Positions 34,454 through 44,862 are shown, counted from the stretch's first letter. The stretch is DNA of 64,000 nt from Ovis canadensis (GCF_042477335.2 NC_091262.1:39839001-39903000); one strand, 5' to 3'. Notes: a model not told the origin generated them from the letters alone. Numbers and translations: made by a program.

Positions 34454-36644
34454 GTTCAGTTCAGTTCAGTCTCTCAGTCGTATCCAGACTCTTTGCAGCC
34501 CAATGACCTGCAGCACGCCAGGCCTCCCTGTCCATCACCAACTCCCGGAGTTCACCCAAACCTATGTCCATTGAGTCGGTGATGCCATCCACCCATCTCA
34601 TCCTCTGTCATCCCCTTCTCCTCCTGCCTTCAATCTTTCCCAGCATCAGGGTCTTTTCTAATGAGTCAGCTCTTCGCATCAGGTGGCCAGAGTATTGGAG
34701 TTTCAGCTTCAGCATCAGTCCTTCCAATGAACACCCAGGACCGATCTCCTTTAGGATGGATTGGTTGGATCTCCTTGCAGTCCAAGGGACTCTCAAGAGT
34801 CTTCTCCAACACCACAGTTCAAAAGCATCAATTCTTCGGCGCTCAGCTTTCTTTATAGTCCAACTCTCACATCCATACGTGACCACAGGAAAAACCATAG
34901 CCTTGACTAGACGGACCTTAGTCAGCAAAGTAATGTCTCTGCTTTTGAATATGCTGTCTAGGTTGGTCATAACTTTCCTTCCAAGAAGTAAGCGTCTTTT
35001 AGTGTCATGGCTGCAATCACCATCTGCAGTGATTTTTGGAGCCCAAAAAAGATAAAGTCAGCCACAGTTTCCACTGTTTCCCCATCTATTTGCCATGAAG
35101 TGTTGGGACCAGATGCCATGATCTTCGTTTTCTGAATGTTGTGTTTTAAGCCAACTTTTTCACTCTCCTCTTTCACTTTCATCAAAAGGCTCTTTAGTTC
35201 TTCTTCACTTTCTGCCATAAAGGTGGTGTCATCTGCATATCTGAAGTTATTAATATTTCTCCCAGCAATCTTGATTCCAGCTTGTGCTTCCTCCAGCCCA
35301 GCGTTTCTCATGATGCATATAAGTTAAATAGGCAGGGTGATGATATATATCTGGAAGTTCACGGTTCACTTATTGCTGAAGCCTGGCTTGGAGAATTTTG
35401 AGCATTACTTTACTAGCATGTGAGATGAGTGCAATTGTGCGGTAGTTTGAGCATTCTTTGGCATTGACTTTCTTTGGGATTGGAATGAAAACTGACCTTT
35501 TCCAGGCCTGTGGCCACTGCTGAGTTCTCCAAATTTGCTGACATATTGAGTGCAGCACTTTCACAGCATCATCTTTTAGGATTTGAAATAGCTCAACTGG
35601 AATGCCATCACCTCCACTAGCTTTGTTCGTAGTGATGCTTCCTAAGGCCCACTTGACTTCACATTCCAGGATGTCTGGCTCTAGGTGAGTGATCACACCA
35701 TCGTGATTATCTGGATCATGAAGATCTTTTTTGTACAGTTCTTCTTGTATTCTTGCCACCTCTTTAATCTCTTCTGCTTCTGTTAGGTCCATACCATTTC
35801 AGTCCTTTATTGAGCCCATCTTTGCATGAAATGTTCCCTTGGTATCTCTAATTTTCTTGAAGAAATCTCTAGTCTTTCCCATTCTGTTGTTTTCCTCTAT
35901 TTCTTTGCATTGATCGCTGAGGAAGGCTTTCTTATCTCTCCTTGCTATTCTTTGGAACTCTGCATTCAGATGTGTATATCTTTCCTTTTCTCTTTGCTTT
36001 TTGCTTCTCTTCTTTTCACAGCTATTCATAAGGCCTCCTCAGACAGCCATTTTGCCTTTTTGCATTTCTTTTCCATGAGGATGGTCTTGATCCCTGTCTG
36101 CTGTACAATGTCACGAACCTCTGTCCATAGTTCATCAGGCACTCTGTCTATCAGATCTAGTCCCTTAAATCTATTTCTCACTTCCACTGAACAATCATAA
36201 GGGATTTGATTTAGGTCATACCTGAATGGTCTAGTGGTTTTCCCCACTTTCTTCAATTTAAGTCTGAATTTGGCAATAAGGAGTTCATGATCTGAGCCAC
36301 AGTCAGCTCTGCTTCTCCATCTTTGGCTGCAAAGAATATAATCAATCTGATTTCGGTGTTGGCCATCTGGTGATGTCCATGTGTAGAGTCTTCTCTTGTG
36401 TTGTTGGAAGAGGGTGTATGCTGTGACCAGTGTGTTCTCTTGGCAAAACTCTGTTAGCTTTTGTCCTGCTTCATTCTGTACTCCAAGGCCAAATTTGCCT
36501 GTTACTCCAGGTGTTTTCTTGACTTCCTACTTTTGCATTCCAGTCCCCTATAATGAAAAGGACATCTTTTTTGGGGTGTCAGTTCTGAAAGGACTTGTAG
36601 GTCTTCACAGAACCGTTCAACTTCAGCTTCTTCAGCGTTACTAG
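34454..36644 (-). repeat. BovB LINE, left arm of the inverted repeat
   Basis: Antisense BovB from its 3' tail (tandem gttca words at 34,454) to a break inside the endonuclease region at 36,644, after cagcgttactag. From 34,531 inward it is the exact reverse complement of 37,933-40,046. It shares with that copy a deletion of about 300 bp in the reverse transcriptase (around 35,337-35,349), a deletion of about 30 bp in the endonuclease part (around 36,303-36,312) and all frameshifts. The outer 77 bp (34,454-34,530) differ from the right arm at about 12 positions. Confidence 0.95.
34608..36644 (-). pseudogene. BovB ORF2 relic, left arm
   Basis: RTE-type ORF2 (endonuclease plus reverse transcriptase), broken into at least six frames. 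Recognisable pieces are the end of the endonuclease, a linker, the RT N-terminal part (EVKWALGSITTNKASGGDGI), the YADD motif segment (NNFRYADDTTF) and the C-terminal domain ([20 protein letters not shown]). RT motifs A and B are removed by the internal deletion, so no active enzyme is possible. Confidence 0.9.
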
Positions 36645-36772
36645 ATGCGTGTTCAATCCCTGGAATGGCCAGATCACCTCGAGAAGGAAATGGCAACCTA
36701 CTCCAATATTCTTGCCTAGAGAATCCCATAGACAGATGAGCTGGGTGGGCTACAGTCTGTGAGGTCACATAG
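36645..36772 (+). repeat. Bov-tA SINE fragment in the spacer
   Basis: Sense SINE sequence (ttcaatccctggaatggcca; aaggaaatggcaacctactc; ggtgggctacagtctgtgag). It abuts the left BovB arm exactly where the inverted identity stops. Confidence 0.8.
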
Positions 36773-37642
36773 TTCGGTTCAGTTCAGTCACTCAGTCATG
36801 TCTGACTCTTTGCGACCCCATGAATCGCAGCACGCCAGGCCTCCCTGTCCATCACCAACTCCTGGAGTTCACTCAGACTCACTTCCATCGACTCAGTGAT
36901 GCCCTCCAGCCATCTCATCCTCTGTCATCCCCTTCTCCTCCTGCCCCCAATCCCTCCCAGCATCAGAGTCTTTTCCAGTGAGTCAACTCTTCACATGAGG
37001 TGGCCAAAGTACTGGAGTTTCAGCTTTAGCATCATTCCTTCCAAAGAAATCCCAGGGCTGATCTCTTTCAGAATGGACTGGTTGGATCTCCTTGCAGTCC
37101 AAGGGACTCTCAAGAGTCTTCTCCAACACCACAGTTCAAAAGCATCAATTCTTCAGTGCTCAGCCTTCTTCACAGTCCAACTCTGACATCCATACATGAC
37201 TACTGGAAAAACCATAGCCTTGACTAGACAGACCTTAGTTGGCAAAGTAATGTCTCTGCTTTTGACTATGCTATCTAGGATGGTCATAACTTTTCTTCCA
37301 AGGAGTAAGCGTCTTTTAATTTCATGGCTGCAGTCACCATCTGCAGTGATTTTGGAGCCCCCAGAAATAAAGTCTGACCCTGTCTCCACTGTTTCCCCGT
37401 CTATTTGCCATGAAGTGATGGGACCAGATGCCATGATCTTCGTTTTCTGAATGTTGAGCTTTAAGCCAATTTTTTCACTCTCCTCTTTCACTTTCATCAA
37501 GAGGCTTTTTAGTTCCTCTTCACTTTCTGCCATAATGGTGGTGTCATCTGCATATCTGAAGTTATTGATATTTCTCCTGGCAATCTTGATTCCAGCTTGT
37601 GTTTCTTCCAGTCCAGCATTTCTCATGATGTACTCTGCATAT
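36773..37642 (-). repeat. BovB LINE, antisense, in the spacer
   Basis: A second, separately diverged antisense BovB, from the 3' tail to about 870 bp upstream (ending gatgtactctgcatata). It retains the intact YADD region on the minus strand (NNFRYADDTTI) in a 157-codon frame at 37,153-37,626. It meets the sense BovB head to head at about 37,643. Confidence 0.9.
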
Positions 37643-40123
37643 AATGAATCAAGGCAAATTGGAATTGGTCAAACAGGAGATGGCAAGACTGAACGTCGAC
37701 ATTCTAGGAATCAGCGAACTAAAATGGATTGGAATTAGTGAATTTAACTCAGATGACCATTATATCTACTACTGTGGGCAGGAATCCCTTAGAAGAAATG
37801 GAGTAACCATCATAGTCAACAATAGAGGCTGAAATGCAGTACTTAGATGCAATCTCAAAAACGACAGAATGATCTCTGTTCTTTTCCAAGGCAAGCCATT
37901 CAATATCACGGTAATCCAAGTCTATGCCCTGACTAGTAACGCTGAAGAAGCTGAAGTTGAACGGTTCTGTGAAGACCTACAAGTCCTTTCAGAACTGACA
38001 CCCCAAAAAAGATGTCCTTTTCATTATAGGGGACTGGAATGCAAAAGTAGGAAGTCAAGAAAACACCTGGAGTAACAGGCAAATTTGGCCTTGGAGTACA
38101 GAATGAAGCAGGACAAAAGCTAACAGAGTTTTGCCAAGAGAACACACTGGTCACAGCATACACCCTCTTCCAACAACACAAGAGAAGACTCTACACATGG
38201 ACATCACCAGATGGCCAACACCGAAATCAGATTGATTATATTCTTTGCAGCCAAAGATGGAGAAGCAGAGCTGACTGTGGCTCAGATCATGAACTCCTTA
38301 TTGCCAAATTCAGACTTAAATTGAAGAAAGTGGGGAAAACCACTAGACCATTCAGGTATGACCTAAATCAAATCCCTTATGATTGTTCAGTGGAAGTGAG
38401 AAATAGATTTAAGGGACTAGATCTGATAGACAGAGTGCCTGATGAACTATGGACAGAGGTTCGTGACATTGTACAGCAGACAGGGATCAAGACCATCCTC
38501 ATGGAAAAGAAATGCAAAAAGGCAAAATGGCTGTCTGAGGAGGCCTTATGAATAGCTGTGAAAAGAAGAGAAGCAAAAAGCAAAGAGAAAAGGAAAGATA
38601 TACACATCTGAATGCAGAGTTCCAAAGAATAGCAAGGAGAGATAAGAAAGCCTTCCTCAGCGATCAATGCAAAGAAATAGAGGAAAACAACAGAATGGGA
38701 AAGACTAGAGATTTCTTCAAGAAAATTAGAGATACCAAGGGAACATTTCATGCAAAGATGGGCTCAATAAAGGACTGAAATGGTATGGACCTAACAGAAG
38801 CAGAAGAGATTAAAGAGGTGGCAAGAATACAAGAAGAACTGTACAAAAAAGATCTTCATGATCCAGATAATCACGATGGTGTGATCACTCACCTAGAGCC
38901 AGACATCCTGGAATGTGAAGTCAAGTGGGCCTTAGGAAGCATCACTACGAACAAAGCTAGTGGAGGTGATGGCATTCCAGTTGAGCTATTTCAAATCCTA
39001 AAAGATGATGCTGTGAAAGTGCTGCACTCAATATGTCAGCAAATTTGGAGAACTCAGCAGTGGCCACAGGCCTGGAAAAGGTCAGTTTTCATTCCAATCC
39101 CAAAGAAAGTCAATGCCAAAGAATGCTCAAACTACCGCACAATTGCACTCATCTCACATGCTAGTAAAGTAATGCTCAAAATTCTCCAAGCCAGGCTTCA
39201 GCAATAAGTGAACCGTGAACTTCCAGATATATATCATCACCCTGCCTATTTAACTTATATGCATCATGAGAAACGCTGGGCTGGAGGAAGCACAAGCTGG
39301 AATCAAGATTGCTGGGAGAAATATTAATAACTTCAGATATGCAGATGACACCACCTTTATGGCAGAAAGTGAAGAAGAACTAAAGAGCCTTTTGATGAAA
39401 GTGAAAGAGGAGAGTGAAAAAGTTGGCTTAAAACACAACATTCAGAAAACGAAGATCATGGCATCTGGTCCCAACACTTCATGGCAAATAGATGGGGAAA
39501 CAGTGGAAACTGTGGCTGACTTTATCTTTTTTGGGCTCCAAAAATCACTGCAGATGGTGATTGCAGCCATGACACTAAAAGACGCTTACTTCTTGGAAGG
39601 AAAGTTATGACCAACCTAGACAGCATATTCAAAAGCAGAGACATTACTTTGCTGACTAAGGTCCGTCTAGTCAAGGCTATGGTTTTTCCTGTGGTCACGT
39701 ATGGATGTGAGAGTTGGACTATAAAGAAAGCTGAGCGCCGAAGAATTGATGCTTTTGAACTGTGGTGTTGGAGAAGACTCTTGAGAGTCCCTTGGACTGC
39801 AAGGAGATCCAACCAATCCATCCTAAAGGAGATCGGTCCTGGGTGTTCATTGGAAGGACTGATGCTGAAGCTGAAACTCCAATACTCTGGCCACCTGATG
39901 CGAAGAGCTGACTCATTAGAAAAGACCCTGATGCTGGGAAAGATTGAAGGCAGGAGGAGAAGGGGATGACAGAGGATGAGATGGGTGGATGGCATCACCG
40001 ACTCAATGGACATAGGTTTGGGTGAACTCCGGGAGTTGGTGATGGATAGGGAGGCCTGGCATGCTGCGGTTCATGGGATCGCAAAGAGTCTGACATGACT
40101 GAGCAACAGAACTGAACTGAACT
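37643..40123 (+). repeat. BovB LINE, right arm of the inverted repeat
   Basis: Sense BovB running without a break from the start of the endonuclease (atgaatcaaggcaaattgga) to the 3' tail (actgaactgaact). Unlike the left arm it continues past the inner edge of the identical region (37,933), so its sequence order is the parental one. It has an internal deletion of about 300 bp around 39,228-39,240 between the NRELPD and LSPCLF-equivalent positions. Confidence 0.95.
37644..39969 (+). pseudogene. BovB ORF2 relic, right arm
   Basis: Endonuclease start MNQGKLELVKQEMARLNVDI with the LGISELKW motif, a stop near 37,830, a frameshift before the expected GDWNAK motif near 38,025, and SDHELLIAKF at about 38,284. 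The RT part is interrupted by the internal deletion (motifs A and B lost, YADD kept at about 39,340), followed by the C-terminal domain. Non-functional. Confidence 0.9.
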
Positions 40124-40213
40124 CTTATGTATCCATGCAAATTCTAGGAAAATGTCTGGTACAAAATACAAGACAAGGTCAGCCTAGAAAACTCTCACCA
40201 GGTCATTGCCCAC
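40124..40213. other. short spacer
   Basis: Unique sequence between the BovB tail and the LTR. Confidence 0.5.
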
Positions 40214-40668
40214 TGTCAACTACAAACTGGCCCTTGCCAAGGGCATCTGCGGTCTGTGGAGACTGAACCATGTCCTGATGCAACTCTTTGACATGCCCTG
40301 GAGGGAGTTCAGGATGGAGAGTAAGGTACTCTGTGCTCCAGAGGAACTGGTGGAACAGGTCTTTCTAGATGGTTAGATATTTTCAGAAAGTCATTTGACC
40401 CCAGTCCTTGCATCTCCTCTAGAAAAGCACTAAGTCCTTTCATGGTGACATCAGCTCCTTGTGACTCCACAAAACCTCTTGTAAAATAAGTGCTTGATTG
40501 TGTGAACTCCACCTTCACCAAAATCATCTATATTGAACTTCCCCCACTGCCTCTGTGGAGCAGTCTCTCAGAGCCATCTGAGGTGCCATCTCCCAGGCTG
40601 CAGTCCTCATTTTGCTCCAAGTAAAACTTACCTGGCGATTCTCACATTGTGCATCATTTTAGTCGACA
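40214..40668 (+). mobile_element. ancient ERV solo LTR (copy 1)
   Basis: Starts TGTCAACT and ends AGTCGACA. It is clearly homologous, in the opposite orientation, to 42,585-43,044: shared blocks include tctagaaaagcactaag and gctccttgtgac, and both end in ctcacattgt near the right terminus. A weak polyadenylation-like AGTAAA precedes the end. No matching target duplication was seen. Confidence 0.72.
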
Positions 40669-40689
40669 TCGCCTTCTGTTTCGGGTTGA

Positions 40690-41160
40690 GAGTTTTTTTT
40701 TTTCTTTTTATTACCTCTAGCTTAAATGAGATATAACTGACATACAACACTGCACAAATTTATGATGTAAAATGGGCTTCCCTGGTGGTTCAGTTGGTAA
40801 AGAATCAACCTGCAATGTAGGAAACCTGGGTTCTATCCCTGGCTCAGGAAGATCCCCTGGAGAAGGAAATGGCAACCCACTCCAGGATTCTTGCCTGGGA
40901 AATCCTATGGACAGAGGAGCCTGATGGGTTATCGTCCACGGGGTTGCAAGTGTTGGACACAACTTAGTGACTAAACCACCACCAAGGTGTAAAATATGGT
41001 GATTTGTTACACTTATACATTATGAAATACTTATCATAATAGAGTTAGTTAATACCTCCACCACTTAGTGTACTTTTTTGTGTGTGTGGTAGGAATATTT
41101 AAGGTTTACTGTTTAGACAAATTTCAAGTTTATAACACAGTACTGTAAACTATGGCCCAG
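40690..41160 (-). repeat. old L1 3' end, antisense
   Basis: ttaaatgagatataactgac, tgatttgttacacttataca, taacacagtactgtaaacta. Interrupted by a Bov-tA. Confidence 0.7.
40773..40985 (+). repeat. Bov-tA SINE
   Basis: Sense head ggcttccctggtggttcagt, A unit, CCA-rich tail. Probable short duplication tgtaaaat on both sides (tail partly degraded). Confidence 0.9.
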
Positions 41161-41178
41161 GGATCCCCAACCTAAAGC

Positions 41179-41373
41179 CCAGGGGTCCCCAACCTCTGGG
41201 ATCTGATGCCTGCTGATCTGAGGTGGAGCTGATGCAATGATAGAAATAAAGTACACAATAAATGTAACGCACTTGAATCATCTCAAAACCGTCCTCCATA
41301 CCTCTGACTGTGGAAAAGTTGTTTTCCACAGAACTGGTCCCAGCTTCCAAAAAGGTTGGGGACCACTGCTATG
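41179..41373 (+). repeat. hAT-Charlie-type DNA transposon remnant
   Basis: Terminal inverted repeats aggggtccccaacc (left) and ggttggggaccactgc (right). The interior has gatgcctgctgatctgaggt and a tgtggaaaagttgttttcca block typical of a Charlie-family element. A further partial terminus (ggatccccaacct) lies just to the left. Confidence 0.75.
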
Positions 41374-41514
41374 GCCAGGCTGTATGACCACGTGTTTTCA
41401 TTGCAAAACTTCTCACAATGGCATGGTAGCTCCAGTGCAGGATGCCGTTGAAAGCAAGAGAGCATCTACATTTAGCACAGATGGTCAGAAGGAAGCCTCT
41501 AAGTAGGACAATGT

Positions 41515-41726
41515 GTGTGTACTAAGTCACTTCAGGCATGTCTGACTCTTTGTGACCCTGTGGGCTATAGCCCTCCAGGCTCCTGTGTCCATGGATTCTC
41601 CAGGCAAGAACACTGGAGTGGGTTGTCATACCCTTCTCCAAGGATCTTCCCAACCCAAGGATCGGACCCATGTATCTTATGTCTCCTGCATTGGCACTAA
41701 ACCATCTTTATCACTAAACCATCCAA
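41515..41726 (-). repeat. Bov-tA SINE
   Basis: Antisense A unit (gggctatagccctccaggct) with a degenerate tRNA-like end. Confidence 0.87.
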
Positions 41727-42584
41727 TACATGGTTTAACTTCTGACGTATTTAAATATGAAGAGAAATTTAAGCACTCTTTGAGTGTCAACGATTCCAGC
41801 CTCATCAATTAGATACAACTATAGTAAATGCATCTGATAGCATTTAAGCTATCCTTTTTTCTTTTTGCCTAATTGTAAAGCGAGGGGCTAAAATCATTCG
41901 CTTTGATTTACCCAATTTCCTACCGTCAAATGCTTGCCTGATGTGATTATGTTAATGTGCTAATTGAGTTTGATGTCCTTCATTGTACATGCTAGTTTCA
42001 GCAAAATAAGAAAGTAGTCCTGAAGTATGTTTTCTTTGACAGTGTTCTGGGATATAAATAGAACAAATGCCTTGTGAGAGCAGGAAATGTTATCTTTTGG
42101 GTTGAGCTGGCTTAGGTACAATTTAATTTAAATAATTGAACATATTTATGAGGTGCAAGAGGCAAATTAAAAAAGAGCATTTGAGCTGTGTATTGTGCTT
42201 TTCCTTCACCGTTTGAGCTGCAGTAACAGTGAACATGCTGCTATGTGGGCCACAATGTTTTAGGGGGAACACAACCGAGAATATTCTGCTTATGTGCCCC
42301 TCAAAGCCATCTTTTACTTGAATTTATATTGTGTTCTAATTTCTCCTGACTCAGCTTACACAGACATTTTTGTTAGCTTGCATGTTAATATTACTTCTGA
42401 TTTTCATTTTGAAATCTCAGAAAAAGACCTGAGGCCCAGGTCTTGTCTGAGACAAGGAATATTTCTTAAAAGAGACTGAAAGAATCCATTGTTTTCATTT
42501 GCAAATAGTCTCGGGAGTAGAAAGAACTCAGGAATGCCAGGTCCCTGCTCCCAAGATCATCTCTATGGGCTTGGGGATTTCTGG
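41727..42584. other. repeat-poor AT-rich block (candidate conserved non-coding DNA)
   Basis: No repeat was recognised in about 850 bp. It contains clustered homeodomain-type words: gttaatgtgctaattgag at about 41,950-41,967 and aatttaatttaaataattga at 42,120-42,139. It lies about 12 kb upstream of the ARNT2 start codon. Enhancer function is inference. Confidence 0.4.
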
Positions 42585-43044
42585 TGTCGACTTAAAAAAA
42601 TGTACAATGTGAGAGTTGTGAGTTAAGCTTTATTCCGGACAAAATGAGGTCGATAGCCCAGGAGAACAGCACCTTAGAAAGCTCTGAGAAACTGGTCCAG
42701 AGAGGCAGTGGAGGAAGGTCAGTATAGATGTGATTTGGGTGAAGGGGGAGTACATGCAATCTAACATGCATTTTTTGCAGGAGGTTATTGTTAGTCACAA
42801 GGAGCAGTGGTCACCATGAAGGATTTTAGTGCTTTTCTACATGTGAGGAGATACAAGAATTTGAAATCAGCTCCTGAAAATACATATCTAAAGACTTGTC
42901 CTGCCAGTTTTCCCAGAGCACAGAGTGCCTCATTTCTGCTCTCCAGCCTGAACTTCTTTCCGGGGGTGCTAAGGTCAGCAGCTGCAGTAGCACCTGATTC
43001 AATCCTTGTAGAGGTAGATGGCAAGTGCCAATTTATAGTTGACA
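42585..43044 (-). mobile_element. ancient ERV solo LTR (copy 2)
   Basis: On the minus strand it starts TGTCAACT and ends AGTCGACA, like copy 1 at 40,214-40,668, and is collinear with it. A 4-bp duplication, ctgg, flanks it at 42,581-42,584 (one-base register uncertainty) and 43,045-43,048. AATAAA is present on the minus strand near 42,630. Confidence 0.75.
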
Positions 43045-43048
43045 CTGG

Positions 43049-43469
43049 TTAACCTGTACTGCCTCAAGACAGAGCCAAACGTCTGTGTGTGAGTACTCTG
43101 TATTAGAAGACCTGTAGGGCAAAGCAGGTGGAGACCATAGCATCGAAACCAGAGCTGTGAACAGTGTGGTGCGGACTGCCTAAGAGCTGATATGTGCAGT
43201 CAGACCTTGGAACTGTCTCTTACTTGCTTGGTGAGTTACTTAATCACCCTGAGCCTCTACTTACTTATCTGAACAATGGGAACAACACTGTGTTTCATTG
43301 ACACCATCAATTGTAAAATATATTTATTTATTTATCTATATATTTATTTATAACTGATTTGTGTACCACAGCAAAAATTACACACACATAAGAAACACTT
43401 GGGTTTTCACCATTTCCATAGGTGTGTGGCCGTGAGATGTTTCTATCAACATTTCAAAAACTACCCTGT
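43049..43469. other. intergenic; short TTTA-rich tract
   Basis: No gene. 43,316-43,355 is a tattta-type low-complexity tract. Confidence 0.45.
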
Positions 43470-43930
43470 GTGATACTGTAATAAGAGATGAATGTTTTTA
43501 TATATTTGTTAAAACCCATAGAATACATACCACCAAGAGTGAACCATGATGTAAACTATGGACTTGGAGTGATTATGATGTATCAGTGTAGTCTCAAGAA
43601 TTGTTTTTGCTTTAAATATTTATTTTTATTTATTTGGCTCTCCTGGGTCTTAGTCGAGGCAACGAATTCTTAGTTGCAGCATGAGGGACCCAGTTCTCTG
43701 ACTAAGGATTGAACCCGAGCTCCTTGCATTGGAAGTGCAGGGTCTTAGTCACTGGACCACCAGGGCAGTCCCTAGACTCATCAGCTGTGACCAAAGTATC
43801 ACTTTGGAGTATGATGTTGATAGTGGGGAGGTTGCACTTGTGTGGGCTCTTTGTACTTTCTGCTCAATTTTGCTGTGACTCTTAAAACTGTTCCAAAATA
43901 TATTCAGTCTACTAAAGAAAGAAGTGGAAA
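43470..43930 (+). repeat. old L1 3' end, split by a SINE
   Basis: catagaatacataccaccaa, taaactatggacttggagtg, then after the SINE tgctcaattttgctgtgact: the typical end of an older L1 3' UTR. Confidence 0.7.
43611..43772 (-). repeat. CHR-type SINE
   Basis: Antisense: tttatttatttggctctcct, ending ctggaccaccagggcagtcc. Confidence 0.87.
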
Positions 43931-44160
43931 CATTTCTAGATTAGAGGAAATGACAGAGACATGGCAACACGTGATCTTGCACTGGACAGAATTTTTTTTT
44001 CTATAAGGAACACTTTTCGGGTAATTGGGGAAAAATAAGTAGGGTGTGTGGCTTAGATAATTATTTAATCAGAGATAACATCTCGATTTGAATAATTATA
44101 ATGTGCTTATATAAGACAGAGTCCTTGTTCTTAGGAAATACACACTGAAGTACTCAGCAG

Positions 44161-44520
44161 GGCTTCCCAGGTGGCACTAGTGGTAAAGAACCCACCTGCC
44201 AATGCAGAAGACTTAAGAGACGTGGGTTCGATCCTTGGGTCGGGAAGATCCCCTGGAGAAGGCAATGGCAACCCACTCTAGTACTCTTGCCTGGAAAATC
44301 CTGTGGACAGAGGAGCCTGGTAGGTTGCAGTCCATGGGGTCACTAAGAGTCAGACACGACTGAGCGACTTCACTTTCACTTTTCACTTTCCTGCATTGGA
44401 GAAGAAAATGGCAACCTACTCCAGTGTTCTTGCCTGGAGATTCCCAGGGATGCGGGAGCCTGGTGGGCCACAGTCAATGGGGTCACAAAGAATCGGACCC
44501 GGCTGAAGAGACTTAGCATG
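44161..44520 (+). repeat. Bov-tA with an extra A unit, with TSD
   Basis: tRNA-like head, a first A unit, then a cacttttcactttcctgcat linker and a second A unit. Flanks tactcagcag (44,151-44,160) and tattcagcag (44,521-44,530) form a duplication with one mismatch. Confidence 0.9.
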
Positions 44521-44647
44521 TATTCAGCAGAAAGGGCTGTCATGTCTCCAGTTATTCTCAAATGGTTCAGAAAGATAATGTGAAGATGTATACAGAGAGA
44601 GGAAGTGAGAAAGCAAGTACTGTGAAATGTTAACGATTGGGGTGAAT

Positions 44648-44862
44648 GGCAGGTATCTCAGTGGTAAAGATTATCCACCTGCCAATGCAGGAGACATGGA
44701 TTTGATCCCTGGGTCAGGAGGATCCCCTGGAGACAGAAACGGCAACCCACTCCAGTATTCTTGCCTGGAGAATTCCATGGACAGAGGAGCCTGTCGGGGC
44801 AATAGTCCATGGGGTTGAAAATGAGTCAGACACAGCTTAGTGATTAAACAACAACAACAGAT
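44648..44862 (+). repeat. Bov-tA SINE
   Basis: Sense copy with an (AAC)n-like tail at about 44,849-44,860. Confidence 0.88.

Larger units (their letters stand above)
34531..40046. repeat. 2,114-bp inverted repeat with 1,288-bp spacer
   Basis: Arms 34,531-36,644 and 37,933-40,046 are reverse complements. Every landmark pair sums to 74,577, so there is no indel along the arms. All translated frames are identical, and the stretches between frames that I compared base by base (35,328-35,369 and 36,257-36,395) also match. The spacer 36,645-37,932 is not symmetric. Confidence 0.93.

Noticed and set aside
34564-40013. Many identical proteins on both strands as a possible new gene family or divergent operon
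   Set aside because: All are frames of BovB ORF2 or its antisense. The duplication comes from the inverted repeat.
34531-40046. Inverted repeat as the terminal repeats of a DNA transposon
   Set aside because: The arms are parts of a retrotransposon's interior. There is no target duplication around the whole unit and no transposase in the spacer, and the outer ends continue as BovB tail.
36773-40123. Head-to-head BovB pair as one element with twin-priming inversion
   Set aside because: The antisense piece contains its own 3' tail and overlaps the same region as the sense piece. Twin priming would invert only sequence lying 5' of the sense part.
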